Positions 26,793 through 35,400 of a stretch of 44,126 bases of DNA are shown piece by piece (the stretch's first letter is position 1; each line of letters begins with the position of its first letter). The position numbers and the translations under genes were made by a program. Location of the stretch: contig JANWIY010000047.1 of assembly GCA_025449645.1 (NCBI GenBank), positions 1 through 44,126 of the forward strand. The letters run 5' to 3'. The notes under the pieces were generated by a model. It was not told the DNA's origin. It did no database searches and saw only the letters and a list, made by a program, of their open reading frames with translations. Origin of the DNA: Chitinophagaceae bacterium (GTDB taxonomy: Bacteria > Bacteroidota > Bacteroidia > Chitinophagales > Chitinophagaceae).

Positions 26793-26808
26793 TATTTTTG
26801 CAAAGGTA
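26793..26808. promoter_or_regulatory. Back-to-back -7 elements forming a 16-bp palindrome
   Basis: TATTTTTGCAAAGGTA contains an exact TAnnTTTG on the plus strand (26793-26800, toward DNA polymerase IV, 118 bp before its ATG) directly abutting an exact TAnnTTTG on the minus strand (26801-26808, toward the oxidoreductase). Only one polymerase could occupy it at a time. Confidence 0.6.
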
Positions 26809-26918
26809 GGATGAAAATTTCCGGACTGACTCTTAATTGCGCATTTGAATCGGGATATTTGATTAGATTTCATTCTTATGCCGGATTCATCAGGATTGAT
26901 TGATGGTAAAGAAAAATC

Positions 26919-28013
26919 ATGCGGAAAATTATTCATATTGATATGGATGCTTTTTATGCTTCGGTGGAGCAAAGAGATCATCCGGAATATAAGGGGAAGC
27001 CGGTTATTGTAGGTGGACTTCCCGAAGGGCGCGGGGGAGTGGTCGCTACCGCCAGCTATGAAGCGCGAAAGTTTGGGGTCCGGTCTGCCATGCCTTCCAA
27101 ACAAGCAGCCGCCCTTTGTCCCCAGGCAATTTTTATCCGTCCCCGCTTTGATGCCTATAAAGCGGCCTCCAATAGGATCAGGGAAATATTTCATCGCTAT
27201 ACGGACCTCGTGGAACCGCTTTCCCTTGATGAAGCTTACCTGGATGTAACCACGGACAAGCTTGGAATCGGTCTTGCTTTAGAAATTGCGGCCCAAATAA
27301 AAAAATCCATTAAAGAAGAATTGGATCTGACCGCGTCAGCGGGTGTGTCTGTGAATAAATTTGTGGCTAAGATTGCTTCTGAAATCAAAAAACCCGACGG
27401 ACTCACTTTTATCGGACCTTCTAAAATAACAGAGTTCATGGAGAGCCTGCCGGTAGAGAAATTTTTTGGCGTTGGAAAAGTTACAGCTGCTAAAATGAAA
27501 GAGATGAAAATATATACGGGCAGAGACCTGAAAAAATATTCAGTCGGGGAACTGGTTAAACACTTTGGCAAGAACGGAAATTTTTTTTATCAGATCGTCA
27601 GAGGCATTGACAACCGCCAGGTGGAACCGGACAGAGAAACCAAATCCCTTAGCGCCGAAGATACTTTTCCTTACGATCTAAGGCGGCTGGAGGATATGAA
27701 TAGAGAGTTGAATAAGATAGCCGTGCTGGTTGAGCAGCGTCTGCATCATTATGGTTTGAAAGGGAGAACGATTACACTGAAAATAAAATTCAGCGACTTT
27801 AAGATTATCACCCGGAGCAAATCATTTCCTCGTTCCGTAAATGAAAACGCGATCATTGCCTCTACGGCAAGGCAATTGCTGGAAGCCACGTCACCGGAAG
27901 GAAAGAAGATCCGTCTTCTGGGTATAAGCCTGTCTAATTTCAGCGAACCGGACCAGAAACAGAAAAATGATAATGGAAGGGATCAATTGCTTTTGTTTCC
28001 TCCTTCGGAATAG
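26919..28013 (+). CDS. dinB: DNA polymerase IV (Y family)
   Basis: 364 residues, full length. Catalytic carboxylates are in place: Asp8 in HIDMDAFYASVEQ and Asp104-Glu105 in SLDEAYLDV. Then come the palm/thumb motif TASAGVSVNKFVAKIASEIKKPDG, the helix-hairpin-helix region (VEKFFGVGKVTAAKM) and the little-finger domain. The C-terminus carries QLLLF, a classic sliding-clamp binding peptide. It copies past damaged bases with low fidelity. It has its own divergent promoter and a terminator-like hairpin 15 bp after the stop. No LexA box was recognised. Confidence 0.96.
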   Translation: MRKIIHIDMDAFYASVEQRDHPEYKGKPVIVGGLPEGRGGVVATASYEARKFGVRSAMPSKQAAALCPQAIFIRPRFDAYKAASNRIREIFHRYTDLVEPLSLDEAYLDVTTDKLGIGLALEIAAQIKKSIKEELDLTASAGVSVNKFVAKIASEIKKPDGLTFIGPSKITEFMESLPVEKFFGVGKVTAAKMKEMKIYTGRDLKKYSVGELVKHFGKNGNFFYQIVRGIDNRQVEPDRETKSLSAEDTFPYDLRRLEDMNRELNKIAVLVEQRLHHYGLKGRTITLKIKFSDFKIITRSKSFPRSVNENAIIASTARQLLEATSPEGKKIRLLGISLSNFSEPDQKQKNDNGRDQLLLFPPSE

Positions 28014-28027
28014 CAGGTCCCGGTTTC

Positions 28028-28055
28028 ATCCGGATATTGAGTACTATATCCGGAT
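28028..28055 (+). terminator. Rho-independent terminator after dinB
   Basis: A perfect 10-bp stem (ATCCGGATAT / ATATCCGGAT) with an 8-nt loop starts 15 bp after the stop and is followed by CTTGTTTTCC, a T-rich run. Confidence 0.65.
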
Positions 28056-28202
28056 CTTGTTTTCCCCGGAAGATGCTCAAAGCTATTGAATTAGGTGCAT
28101 TTCCAGGATTTGAAACATGGCATTTTCAGTACGCATTAAGGCAACCGGTTCAGGGATCCGGGAAAGCTGGTACAATTTTTTCTGCATTTTAAAAAAAAAA
28201 TC

Positions 28203-28712
28203 ATGCATTACCTGATTATTTCCTCAGCTTTTACTGCAATGATGTCCATGGTATCCGTTGCCAAAGCCCAGTTGGCGGTAACCAGTACAAGCTTTGAGAA
28301 CAATGCTTCCATTCCCCTCAAGTATTCCTGCGAAGGTGAACAGATCAGTCCGCCATTGCACGTTACAAATCTACCTGCAGCAGCAAAATCGCTCGCTTTA
28401 ATTCTGCATGATCCTGATGCAGCCAGGCAGGGCGGGTTCACCCATTGGGTGACCTGGAATATAGATACCAGCGGTGATATACCGGAAGGATTTAAAGGAG
28501 GCAACCAGGGCCATAACGGGGCGGGAAAACCCGGGTATATCGGCATGTGTCCTCCTTCAGGCACGCACCATTATCATTTTATGGTCTATGCACTGGACAC
28601 CAGGCTGAACCTGGATATGAATAGTGACAAGGCAGCATTGGAAAAAGCCATGGAAGGCCACATCCTCGCCAGGGGCGAACTGGTTGGGCTGTATAAAAAA
28701 GCCAATCCGTAA
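28203..28712 (+). CDS. YbhB/YbcL family Raf kinase inhibitor-like protein (PEBP), exported
   Basis: 169 residues. An N-terminal signal peptide (hydrophobic stretch to VAKA) is followed by the PEBP domain: FENNASIPLKYSCEGEQISPPL, LALILHDPDAARQGGFTHWVTWNI and the GPCPPSGTHHYHF-type motif (here GMCPPSGTHHYHFMVYALD). Together these form the conserved anion-binding pocket. Bacterial members are YbhB-like; their ligand is unknown and no kinase is implied. Preceded by a run of A residues and no exact -7 element. Confidence 0.93.
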   Translation: MHYLIISSAFTAMMSMVSVAKAQLAVTSTSFENNASIPLKYSCEGEQISPPLHVTNLPAAAKSLALILHDPDAARQGGFTHWVTWNIDTSGDIPEGFKGGNQGHNGAGKPGYIGMCPPSGTHHYHFMVYALDTRLNLDMNSDKAALEKAMEGHILARGELVGLYKKANP

Positions 28713-28745
28713 TTCTTTTTATTAGAAATAGTGCCCCCATTTGAT

Positions 28746-28767
28746 TGCCGGGATTAGATTCCCGGCA
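28746..28767. terminator. Hairpin between converging genes
   Basis: TGCCGGGA and TCCCGGCA form a perfect 8-bp GC-rich stem with a 6-nt loop, midway between the stops at 28712 and 28795. No T-run follows on either strand, so its role as a terminator is uncertain. Confidence 0.45.
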
Positions 28768-28794
28768 GAACCGCAGTCATGTCTCAATCGCCGT

Positions 28795-29100
28795 TCATGC
28801 TGTTGATCTGGCCAAAAAATCTGACACAAGCATTTCCCATTCCTTGTCAGCCTTTACATCAGGTTGTTCCGTTCCAGCCTGGTGGTACCAATAGCCGGCA
28901 TTCATGGCATCACCTTCTTTGCGGTGCAGGTAAGCATGAACCCTCGCGGCTTCTTTTCCTTCCAAATGATCGATCAGGCTATGTGCTTTGCTCCATTGCC
29001 CCTTTCGCTCATACCATAAGGCCTTCAGAAAAACGGAAAATGCTTCTGGCGGGTTATCTGACTGCAGCGTTTCCGTAAACGACTGAAGTGTATTTTTCAT
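28795..29100 (-). CDS. Small conserved protein with RVHAYLHRKEGD motif
   Basis: 101 residues, predicted helical and cytosolic, with no signal. The segment RVHAYLHRKEGDAMNAGYWYHQAG (residues 53-76; read here in short pieces: RVHAYLHRKEGD then NAGYWYHQAG) is a pattern I associate with a small family found in many bacteria and in plants, with no known function. Half the protein consists of two helical hairpins resembling a tetratricopeptide-like repeat. It is 53 bp upstream of, and on the same strand as, the barrel protein's stop region. Conserved His, Asp and Trp-Tyr residues suggest a ligand or metal site, which is inference. Confidence 0.78.
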   Translation of the reverse strand: MKNTLQSFTETLQSDNPPEAFSVFLKALWYERKGQWSKAHSLIDHLEGKEAARVHAYLHRKEGDAMNAGYWYHQAGTEQPDVKADKEWEMLVSDFLARSTA

Positions 29101-29153
29101 TCACTAAAAATAAGGATTTATTCTCCCTCTTTTTACCGGCAGTTTTAATTTAA

Positions 29154-30353
29154 TCAGAACGTTTCCCTGATGCCGAAATAGAATCCGAACTTCCCTTTTC
29201 CTACCGCTCCGTCCAGTTCCAGCCTGGTTCGGGATACCTTATCCAGCATAATGCGCAATCCGGTTCCGTATGCAGGCTGTATATAATTCAACAGATAAAT
29301 ATTATTTTCCTTATCAGAAGTTGAGGTAAGGTTTGCAAAAATTACACCGCCCAGAATTCCTGACCTGGGTGATATACGAAAACGATATTCAGATTCGGCG
29401 TATAGCATATCAGTTCCTCTAAACCGTCCGAAAGAATAACCCCTTCCGGACCTTTGGCGCTGGTCAAAGCCGACTGCGGGTAGCAAAAGATATGGAACAT
29501 TCCCGCTCACAACGAAACTTCCATAGAGCCACAAAGCAAGAACACTGCTACCTTTCTTTTTACCTAAGGAATAAAAAGACCTGTATTCTGTCAGGAGCAT
29601 CGTACTATTTTTCACACTGCCCAAAGCAGTTTCATTGATCCGGTAGTTTATATTTACGTAAGAGCCACTATAGGCATTTACCTGATTGTCCCGGCTGTCA
29701 TACAAAAAATTCAGGCTGACACCCGATACGGTATATTGGCTTGGATTAAATCCATGCCCTAAACTGTAAGCGTAATGATATGATTTATCCGGATCCGCTT
29801 TTGACGTGCTGTCTGCGATATTAAAAAAGTGATCATAGTGAACCCCTATTCCGGCAAATAAATTTGGAAGCAATTTCCATGATGCTGTTTCATGGAACCT
29901 GACCAGATTATATCTCAATTTCTGACCGGAGAGGTTGTTGGAACTTCCCAGTCCATAAGTGGTTTCTGTAATGACATAATATCTCCAATCACCATTTAAA
30001 AATAATCTTTCCTTTAAGGCAAACAGGTTTGTTTTTAAATTCAGGTTTGCCAGTTTTTTTGTTGAATAGGATAAGTTGCTGCTAACTGTTGAAAATTTTT
30101 TGTTGGTCGTATTCCGGTATACATATGAAACGCCCAATCCATATATAAAGCCAGCTGTTGGGTTGGATCCGAGGACCGGGAGCACAACAAAAAAACTTTT
30201 CTTTTCAAGTTCTTTTCTTATCCCATTTTTGAATAACAAATCCCTCACATCCATCTGCGGAACCGGAGATAGCTTGTGCAAAGTATCCTGCTGACAGAAA
30301 ATAAGTAAAGGGAGAGAGACTTCAAAAACCAACAATAGGGGCCATTTCAACAT
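29154..30353 (-). CDS. BamA/TamA-like outer-membrane barrel protein (surface antigen family)
   Basis: 399 residues with an N-terminal signal peptide (LLLVFEVSLPLLIFC), a short soluble part and then a region of alternating beta strands throughout, ending in an aromatic C-terminal residue (FGFYFGIRETF), the mark of proteins inserted by the Bam complex. The pattern GLGVSYVYRNT, SGVSLNFLYDSRDN and GRGYSFGRFRGTDMLYAESEYRF matches the 16-stranded surface-antigen barrel of the BamA family, but POTRA domains are missing, so this is a stand-alone barrel of unknown cargo. A -7 element lies 55 bp upstream of the ATG. Confidence 0.8.
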   Translation of the reverse strand: MLKWPLLLVFEVSLPLLIFCQQDTLHKLSPVPQMDVRDLLFKNGIRKELEKKSFFVVLPVLGSNPTAGFIYGLGVSYVYRNTTNKKFSTVSSNLSYSTKKLANLNLKTNLFALKERLFLNGDWRYYVITETTYGLGSSNNLSGQKLRYNLVRFHETASWKLLPNLFAGIGVHYDHFFNIADSTSKADPDKSYHYAYSLGHGFNPSQYTVSGVSLNFLYDSRDNQVNAYSGSYVNINYRINETALGSVKNSTMLLTEYRSFYSLGKKKGSSVLALWLYGSFVVSGNVPYLLLPAVGFDQRQRSGRGYSFGRFRGTDMLYAESEYRFRISPRSGILGGVIFANLTSTSDKENNIYLLNYIQPAYGTGLRIMLDKVSRTRLELDGAVGKGKFGFYFGIRETF

Positions 30354-30407
30354 TCACATTCATTTGCTGATCCTCCGGAGGAGGCAACCGGGTTCACATT
30401 TGGGGTG

Positions 30408-30415
30408 CAAACATA
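30408..30415 (-). promoter_or_regulatory. -7 promoter element TATGTTTG for the barrel protein gene
   Basis: Exact TAnnTTTG match on the minus strand, 54 bp upstream of the ATG at 30353. Confidence 0.62.
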
Positions 30416-30581
30416 ATTTTTAAAACCCGTATTTCTTCAGGCGGTGTTACACAAATCGGTGAATTAACATCATTCCTACGTGAACAGAAATGGAGCGAGT
30501 CAAATTTTAAACTTTTTAATTCACCCGGATTCGGGTAAATTACAAGACGGTCTTGCCACTTCTTCAAAGCTTCACTCCGGC

Positions 30582-30588
30582 AGGAGGT
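30582..30588 (+). promoter_or_regulatory. Strong Shine-Dalgarno sequence AGGAGGT
   Basis: AGGAGGT is 6 bp before the ATG at 30595 and decides that start over the in-frame start at 30553. Full Shine-Dalgarno sites are rare in Bacteroidota and none other is obvious in this window. Confidence 0.75.
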
Positions 30589-30594
30589 ATTTTT

Positions 30595-31869
30595 ATGAAG
30601 CGTATTTTTTTATACATCGTTTTTTCATTGCCTTTGCTGCTTCCGGCGCAAACGGTGGTTTCTATAAATATTGATGGCGCCATTAATCCCGTGGCCGCGG
30701 AATATATTCACCGCGGAATTCAAAAAGCGGCGAGTGAAAAAGCATCCTGTCTCCTTATTCATTTCAATACGCCGGGAGGTTTGCTGAAATCAACCCGGAT
30801 CATTGTCGGCGATATACTGGAATCTCCTGTGCCGGTAATCGTTTATGTTTCCCCTGCCGGAGCCCATGCCGGATCGGCCGGGGTATTCATTACCCTGGCT
30901 GCCGATATCGCTGCCATGGCACCGGGAACGAATATCGGAGCGGCGCATCCTGTAAGTATGCAGGGGGGAACCGATAGCATCATGAACAGCAAGACCACGA
31001 ATGACGCTGCTGCATTCATACGCACCATCGCGGAGTATAGAAAACGGAATCTGCTCTGGGCTGAAGAAGCCGTGCGGCAAAGTGTTGCAATCACTGCAAA
31101 AGAAGCGCTGGAACAAAACATCATAGACCTTATTGCTTCGAACGACCGGGACCTGCTTAACCTGGTTGATGGCAAAACCATAATGCATGATTCCACAAAG
31201 ACCATATTGCACACCAAGGGAGCGACCATAGAAACCCTGGATATGGAATTTACTGAAAAACTTCTTGACCTGGTCAGTGATCCGGATATCGCTTACATTT
31301 TATTGATGCTCGGTTTATTCGGGCTCCTCTTCGAGCTATTCAATCCGGGAATAATTTTTCCGGGAATTATCGGATTTATATCTCTGGTTCTCGCCTTTTA
31401 TGCTTTGAATACACTGCCTGTAAATTGGGCCGGTCTTGCCCTGATAATTTTTGGAATCGCATTATTATTGCTGGAAATTAAAATAGTGAGCCATGGCATG
31501 CTGGCCATTGGTGGAATTGCTTCTCTCCTCATAGGTTCGCTGATGCTGATCCGGCCAGGTTCTTCCCTGGAAGTGGTGAGTATATCCCGTACACTGATCG
31601 TATCTGCCGTTGCCGTGGCAGCCGGTTTTTTTATTTTTGTTATTGGGATGGGATTAAAAGCGCAACGCGCCAAACCGGTTACCGGAATTCAGGGTATGGT
31701 GGGTAGGGAGGGTGAAGCCATGGAAGGATTAAATCCTGCCGGAAGAGTGCTTTTGCACGGGGAGAGCTGGAAAGCAGTATCCATGACAGGACACATTCCC
31801 CAGGGATCAAAAGTGAGGGTGGGGAAAGTGGTGGACCTCACACTTTATGTTGAACAAGTCAATAGTTAA
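30595..31869 (+). CDS. NfeD family membrane-bound ClpP-class serine protease
   Basis: 424 residues, starting with a signal peptide ([19 protein letters not shown]). The ClpP/crotonase-like domain carries the catalytic dyad of the long NfeD form: Ser94 in [11 protein letters not shown] and Lys133 in [11 protein letters not shown]. Four or five membrane helices follow (about 215-345), then a C-terminal OB-fold NfeD domain ([23 protein letters not shown]). The relative PH1510 cleaves slipin near its C-terminus, and the next gene, 17 bp downstream, is a slipin, which gives the classical nfeD-slipin operon. Confidence 0.94.
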   Translation: MKRIFLYIVFSLPLLLPAQTVVSINIDGAINPVAAEYIHRGIQKAASEKASCLLIHFNTPGGLLKSTRIIVGDILESPVPVIVYVSPAGAHAGSAGVFITLAADIAAMAPGTNIGAAHPVSMQGGTDSIMNSKTTNDAAAFIRTIAEYRKRNLLWAEEAVRQSVAITAKEALEQNIIDLIASNDRDLLNLVDGKTIMHDSTKTILHTKGATIETLDMEFTEKLLDLVSDPDIAYILLMLGLFGLLFELFNPGIIFPGIIGFISLVLAFYALNTLPVNWAGLALIIFGIALLLLEIKIVSHGMLAIGGIASLLIGSLMLIRPGSSLEVVSISRTLIVSAVAVAAGFFIFVIGMGLKAQRAKPVTGIQGMVGREGEAMEGLNPAGRVLLHGESWKAVSMTGHIPQGSKVRVGKVVDLTLYVEQVNS

Positions 31870-31886
31870 ACTTAAAAATACACTTC

Positions 31887-32663
31887 ATGGAAACGGTTCC
31901 TGTTTTTACCCTGGTCCTCATTCTTTTTGGCATCATTATTCTGGCGAATGCTGTCCGGATCCTGCGCGAATATGAGCGCGGCGTCATTTTCAGGTTAGGT
32001 AGGCTGATATCCGGGGAGGTAAAAGGGCCCGGATTGATTTTTCTGATTCCCATCGGGGATAAGATGGTCAAAGTGAGTCTGCGTACCGTTGTCATGGATG
32101 TGCCTCCGCAGGATGTGATCACACAGGATAATGTGTCCATTAAAGTAAACGCCGTGATCTATTTCCGGGTGCTTCAGCCAAACAAAGCCATCGTGGAAGT
32201 AGAAAATTATCTGGTTGCAACTTCTCAGATGGCACAAACCACTTTGAGGAGTGTACTCGGACAATCCGAGCTGGATGATCTGCTTTCGCAAAGGGAAAAG
32301 ATCAACCAGCGCTTACAGCAGATCATCGACGGGCATACGGAGCCCTGGGGAATCAAAGTGTCTAATGTGGAAGTAAAGCAGATCGACCTGCCCCAGGAAA
32401 TGCAAAGGGCGATGGCCAAACAGGCAGAAGCCGAAAGAGAACGCCGTTCAAAAATTATCGCTGCCGAAGGAGAATTCCAGGCATCCCAACGTTTGGCCGA
32501 CGCAGCAAAGGTTTTGGCCGAGCAGCCAAGCGCTATCACGCTCCGATATCTGCAAACACTCAGGGAAATTGCAACGGAAAATAATTCAACAACTATATTC
32601 CCGGTCCCGATTGACCTGCTGAAGCCATTCCTGAATTTTGAGCTGAAAAAGCAAATTGAATAA
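31887..32663 (+). CDS. Slipin, stomatin-like SPFH domain protein
   Basis: 258 residues. An N-terminal membrane segment (residues 7-24) anchors the SPFH/prohibitin domain ([54 protein letters not shown]), followed by a charged coiled coil ([25 protein letters not shown]) and a hydrophobic end. Slipins form oligomeric scaffolds at the membrane and are natural substrates of the NfeD protease encoded just upstream in the same operon. It ends 36 bp before a converging gene. Confidence 0.95.
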   Translation: METVPVFTLVLILFGIIILANAVRILREYERGVIFRLGRLISGEVKGPGLIFLIPIGDKMVKVSLRTVVMDVPPQDVITQDNVSIKVNAVIYFRVLQPNKAIVEVENYLVATSQMAQTTLRSVLGQSELDDLLSQREKINQRLQQIIDGHTEPWGIKVSNVEVKQIDLPQEMQRAMAKQAEAERERRSKIIAAEGEFQASQRLADAAKVLAEQPSAITLRYLQTLREIATENNSTTIFPVPIDLLKPFLNFELKKQIE

Positions 32664-32679
32664 ATTATTTCCGCAACGA

Positions 32680-32695
32680 ATTCAGGATTCTGAAT
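32680..32695. terminator. Short hairpin between converging genes
   Basis: ATTCAG and CTGAAT pair around a 4-nt loop within the 36-bp gap after slipin. There is no clear T-run, so this is a weak candidate. Confidence 0.25.
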
Positions 32696-32699
32696 GCCT

Positions 32700-33350
32700 T
32701 TACCGGTTGGCCGGATTTTTCCATCCTTTCACCAGGCGTTCAAGCGAATCCTTAATTCTTTGATTCCGGGTTTCATCCCGTTTAGCGCTTACGATCCATT
32801 CGATATATTCTTTCTTACTGGTGAAAGAAAGGGCTTCGAAAAAGGATGCTGCTTTTCTATTGCTCTTCAATGCCAAAGCAAGATCTTCCGGCAGCCTGAC
32901 CGTCTTCGCGACGGGATCCACATAATCGAATACCAGGCGTTTGGACTTATTTTTTTTCTGATCGGCGTCGGTCCTCATTCGCATGGCGAAAGCCGACCAG
33001 CTTTCGTTGAAGGAGATCAGGCTCAGCCATTGAAGGTTATCCTTTTTCATCAGGGCTTCCCAACCTTTGTCGCGGGTCAGGTCGGTCTGCATGCCCGAAC
33101 TTCCCTTCGGATAATATATCCAGCAAACAATCTCATCCTTTAACAGACCCAATACTTTATCAAGGTCTTTTTCCACCTCCGCCTTATTTTTTACGAACCA
33201 GTGAACCTGCGCATAATCTTTTGCATTCCCGCTTATTTTCACGCGGAGAGGAAGCGGTTGAATTTGGGCGGAAAAACCTGCCGGTGCATGAATGGTCAGC
33301 AGCGTTGTGTCTTCTTTGATGCGCAGCTTTTGCGCCAGCGAAAGAGCCAT
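32700..33350 (-). CDS. DUF3052-YdeI fusion protein
   Basis: 216 residues combining two parts. Residues about 10-125 match the DUF3052 pattern (a start KLRIKEDTTLLTIHAPAGF, EIVCWIYYPKGSSGMQTDLTRD and SFNESWSAFAMR). Residues about 145-212 are the C-terminal YdeI/OmpD-associated domain (DLALALKSNRKAASFFEALSFTSKKEYIEWI, then AKRDETRNQRIKDSLERLVKGWKNP). YdeI-type proteins are linked by name to bacteriocin or stress protection, but no mechanism is established. The promoter is very close to the start, leaving a short leader. Confidence 0.85.
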   Translation of the reverse strand: MALSLAQKLRIKEDTTLLTIHAPAGFSAQIQPLPLRVKISGNAKDYAQVHWFVKNKAEVEKDLDKVLGLLKDEIVCWIYYPKGSSGMQTDLTRDKGWEALMKKDNLQWLSLISFNESWSAFAMRMRTDADQKKNKSKRLVFDYVDPVAKTVRLPEDLALALKSNRKAASFFEALSFTSKKEYIEWIVSAKRDETRNQRIKDSLERLVKGWKNPANR

Positions 33351-33363
33351 ATAGCAGTTTTCG

Positions 33364-33371
33364 CAAAGATA
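33364..33371 (-). promoter_or_regulatory. -7 promoter element TATCTTTG for the DUF3052-YdeI gene
   Basis: Exact TAnnTTTG match on the minus strand, 13 bp upstream of the ATG at 33350, predicting a message with almost no leader. Confidence 0.62.
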
Positions 33372-33431
33372 ATCACGGCAGCTGTACAGGGTTTTACCCT
33401 ACTAATATTTATATTTATAAAAATTAACCTG

Positions 33432-34667
33432 ATGGAGCGTCTCATCAAATTCCGTCTGATATATGTCCTGGTACTGATCCTGACCTGTAGCTCCAAACCT
33501 GAAGCGCAATCCAATGGATTTGTCAGCACCCGCGGAACCGAAGTGATCCTTCCTGACGGGAAGCCGTTCATCATGAGGGGCACCAACCTGGGGAACTGGC
33601 TGGTGCCGGAGGGGTACATGTTTCTGTTTAAAAATATAAATTCTCCCCGGTTGATCAATCAGGCATTGAACGAACTGATCGGGCCGTCTGAAACCAGTGA
33701 ATTCTGGAAACAATACCTGGATAATTTCATTACGGAAGCGGATATCCACTATCTGAGGAGCCTTGGGATGAATTCCATTCGGGTACCTTTCAATTACAGA
33801 TTATTCACCCGGGAAAATTATCTCGGAGAAAATAACGAAAACCATGGGTTTGAGCTTCTGGACAAATTGATTAAATGGTGCAAAAATGAACAACTTTATG
33901 TGATATTGGATATGCATTGTGCACCCGGAGGCCAGACTGGCGACAATATTGATGACGGGGATGGGTATCCTTTTTTATATGACAATGAAAAGGACCAGCA
34001 GTTGACTGCTGATATCTGGAAAAGGATTGCAGATCACTACAAAAATGAAACGATTATTCTCGGCTACGACCTGCTGAACGAGCCCATTGCGCACTATTTC
34101 GACAAAGCGCATTTTAACCCCAGGCTGGAACCTCTATATAAGAGAATTGCCAGCGCTATCCGTGAGGTTGACAAAAACCATATTTTGATCCTGGGAGGCG
34201 CACAATGGGATTCCAACTTTCAGCCATTCGGTACTCCTTTTGATTCCAAACTCATATACCAGTTCCATAAATACTGGACGGCACCCACGGTAGATGTGAT
34301 TCAACAATACCTTGATTTCCGCAGCAAATATCAGGTTCCTGTTTATTGCGGTGAGACCGGCGAGAACAGGGATTCCTGGATAGATAGTTTCCGGACAACC
34401 CTGGAACAAAATTCCGTCGGCTGGCATTACTGGCCCTATAAAAAACTTGAGAGTGAAAGAGGGGTGGTTCAGATAAAAAAACCTGCTTACTACGACGAAA
34501 TTATCCGTTACACAGAAGCACCCAAGAGCAATTTCGCAGATATCCGGAAAAACAGGCCTGAAAATATGGATCATATCCGGCAAACTCTAAAGGAATACCT
34601 GATCAATTGCCGTTTTGAAAACTGTATTCCAAACAAAGGATATATAAAGGCGCTGGGATTCAGGTAA
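33432..34667 (+). CDS. GH5-type cellulase family glycoside hydrolase, exported
   Basis: 411 residues from the ATG at 33432, which opens a signal peptide (YVLVLILTCSSKPEAQ). The (beta/alpha)8 barrel of family 5 is clear: RGTNLGNWLVPEGYMF, SIRVPFNYRLF, LDMHCAPGGQTGDN, the acid/base Glu217 in LLNEP and the nucleophile Glu308 in YCGETGEN. It would act on beta-linked glucans or mannans; the GxNLGxWL start resembles exo-glucanase-like members. The longer frame back to 33201 overlaps the divergent gene and must be wrong. The 81-bp divergent gap holds the neighbour's promoter and a short GGGTTTTACCC inverted repeat. Confidence 0.9.
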   Translation: MERLIKFRLIYVLVLILTCSSKPEAQSNGFVSTRGTEVILPDGKPFIMRGTNLGNWLVPEGYMFLFKNINSPRLINQALNELIGPSETSEFWKQYLDNFITEADIHYLRSLGMNSIRVPFNYRLFTRENYLGENNENHGFELLDKLIKWCKNEQLYVILDMHCAPGGQTGDNIDDGDGYPFLYDNEKDQQLTADIWKRIADHYKNETIILGYDLLNEPIAHYFDKAHFNPRLEPLYKRIASAIREVDKNHILILGGAQWDSNFQPFGTPFDSKLIYQFHKYWTAPTVDVIQQYLDFRSKYQVPVYCGETGENRDSWIDSFRTTLEQNSVGWHYWPYKKLESERGVVQIKKPAYYDEIIRYTEAPKSNFADIRKNRPENMDHIRQTLKEYLINCRFENCIPNKGYIKALGFR

Positions 34668-34761
34668 AGGATGATGATCAGAATTAAATTGTACAGGTAT
34701 ATCCGGGAAAATGCGAATAGTGAAAAAATTAATAGGGTTGCGATGGCACAGCGGCAAATGA

Positions 34762-35226
34762 TCAATACTGAAATTTATTCAATCCGTATTTACCAAATTC
34801 GACCAATTCATGTGCATTCATATAACCCTTTGTGAAAGTTACAATATTCCCGTTTTTGTCTGCAATAATCAGGGTCGGATAGGCATCAACAGCGAATTTA
34901 TCCGCAAGGGCAGGTCCTTCTCCTTTCTCCATATCAAGGGAAACGTTTATAAAATGCAGGTTGAAAAAGTCTCCGGCTTCTTTTTTTGAAAAGGTATTTT
35001 TCTTCAGCATTTTACATGGGCCGCACCAGGAAGCGTACGCATCCAGGAAAATCGGCTTATTTTCTTTTTGGGCCCGCTCTAAAGCCTTTGGCCAGGAGGA
35101 TTCAAGGAATTGAATGCCGCCTGCCGGGAATGATCTATCAGTATTTTTGAAGGGGGTAGAAGCGGAAAAAGCCCAAACGGCCAACGGAAAGCCCAATAAA
35201 AAGAGATAGAACAGATTCTTTTTCAT
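34762..35226 (-). CDS. Exported thioredoxin-like protein
   Basis: 154 residues, with a signal peptide (LFYLFLLGFPLAVWA). The thioredoxin active site WCGPCK is at residues 67-72, following FLDAYAS, and the cis-proline segment is VDAYPTLII, as in DUF255/thioredoxin_7-like proteins that reduce periplasmic disulfides. FTKGYMNAHELVEF forms the C-terminal helix. No clear partner in the neighbourhood; the upstream TAACTTTA at 35249-35256 is one base off the -7 consensus and may be its promoter. Confidence 0.9.
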   Translation of the reverse strand: MKKNLFYLFLLGFPLAVWAFSASTPFKNTDRSFPAGGIQFLESSWPKALERAQKENKPIFLDAYASWCGPCKMLKKNTFSKKEAGDFFNLHFINVSLDMEKGEGPALADKFAVDAYPTLIIADKNGNIVTFTKGYMNAHELVEFGKYGLNKFQY

Positions 35227-35400
35227 ATGCCGGTTAAAAATTATAAAATAAAGTTAGCGAATAATGCGTTGGTTGGGCCAGGGGGCTGAAGAGGACAACC
35301 TCCGGGTAACAGAATGGGAGTTTACATATGTCGCCCATGCCGGCATTAGCCGTTCAGTGAAATGGGCTCAATAATTCCCGGGAAATCCCGATAATGAATC

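Noticed and set aside
26787-27194. N-terminal extension of the oxidoreductase frame
   Set aside because: The extra 136 residues are antisense to polymerase IV and cross both promoter elements; the Rossmann fold begins at the GTG 26786.
28723-28740. C-run GTGCCCCCATTTG near the PEBP gene end, resembling the C-rich boxes
   Set aside because: It lacks the ACCCCCT heptamer and no -7 element or gene start follows at a sensible distance.
34571-34765. Hydrophobic 64-codon minus-strand frame overlapping the end of the GH5 gene
   Set aside because: Half of it lies antisense within GH5 coding sequence and AT-rich DNA readily yields hydrophobic frames; no independent support.
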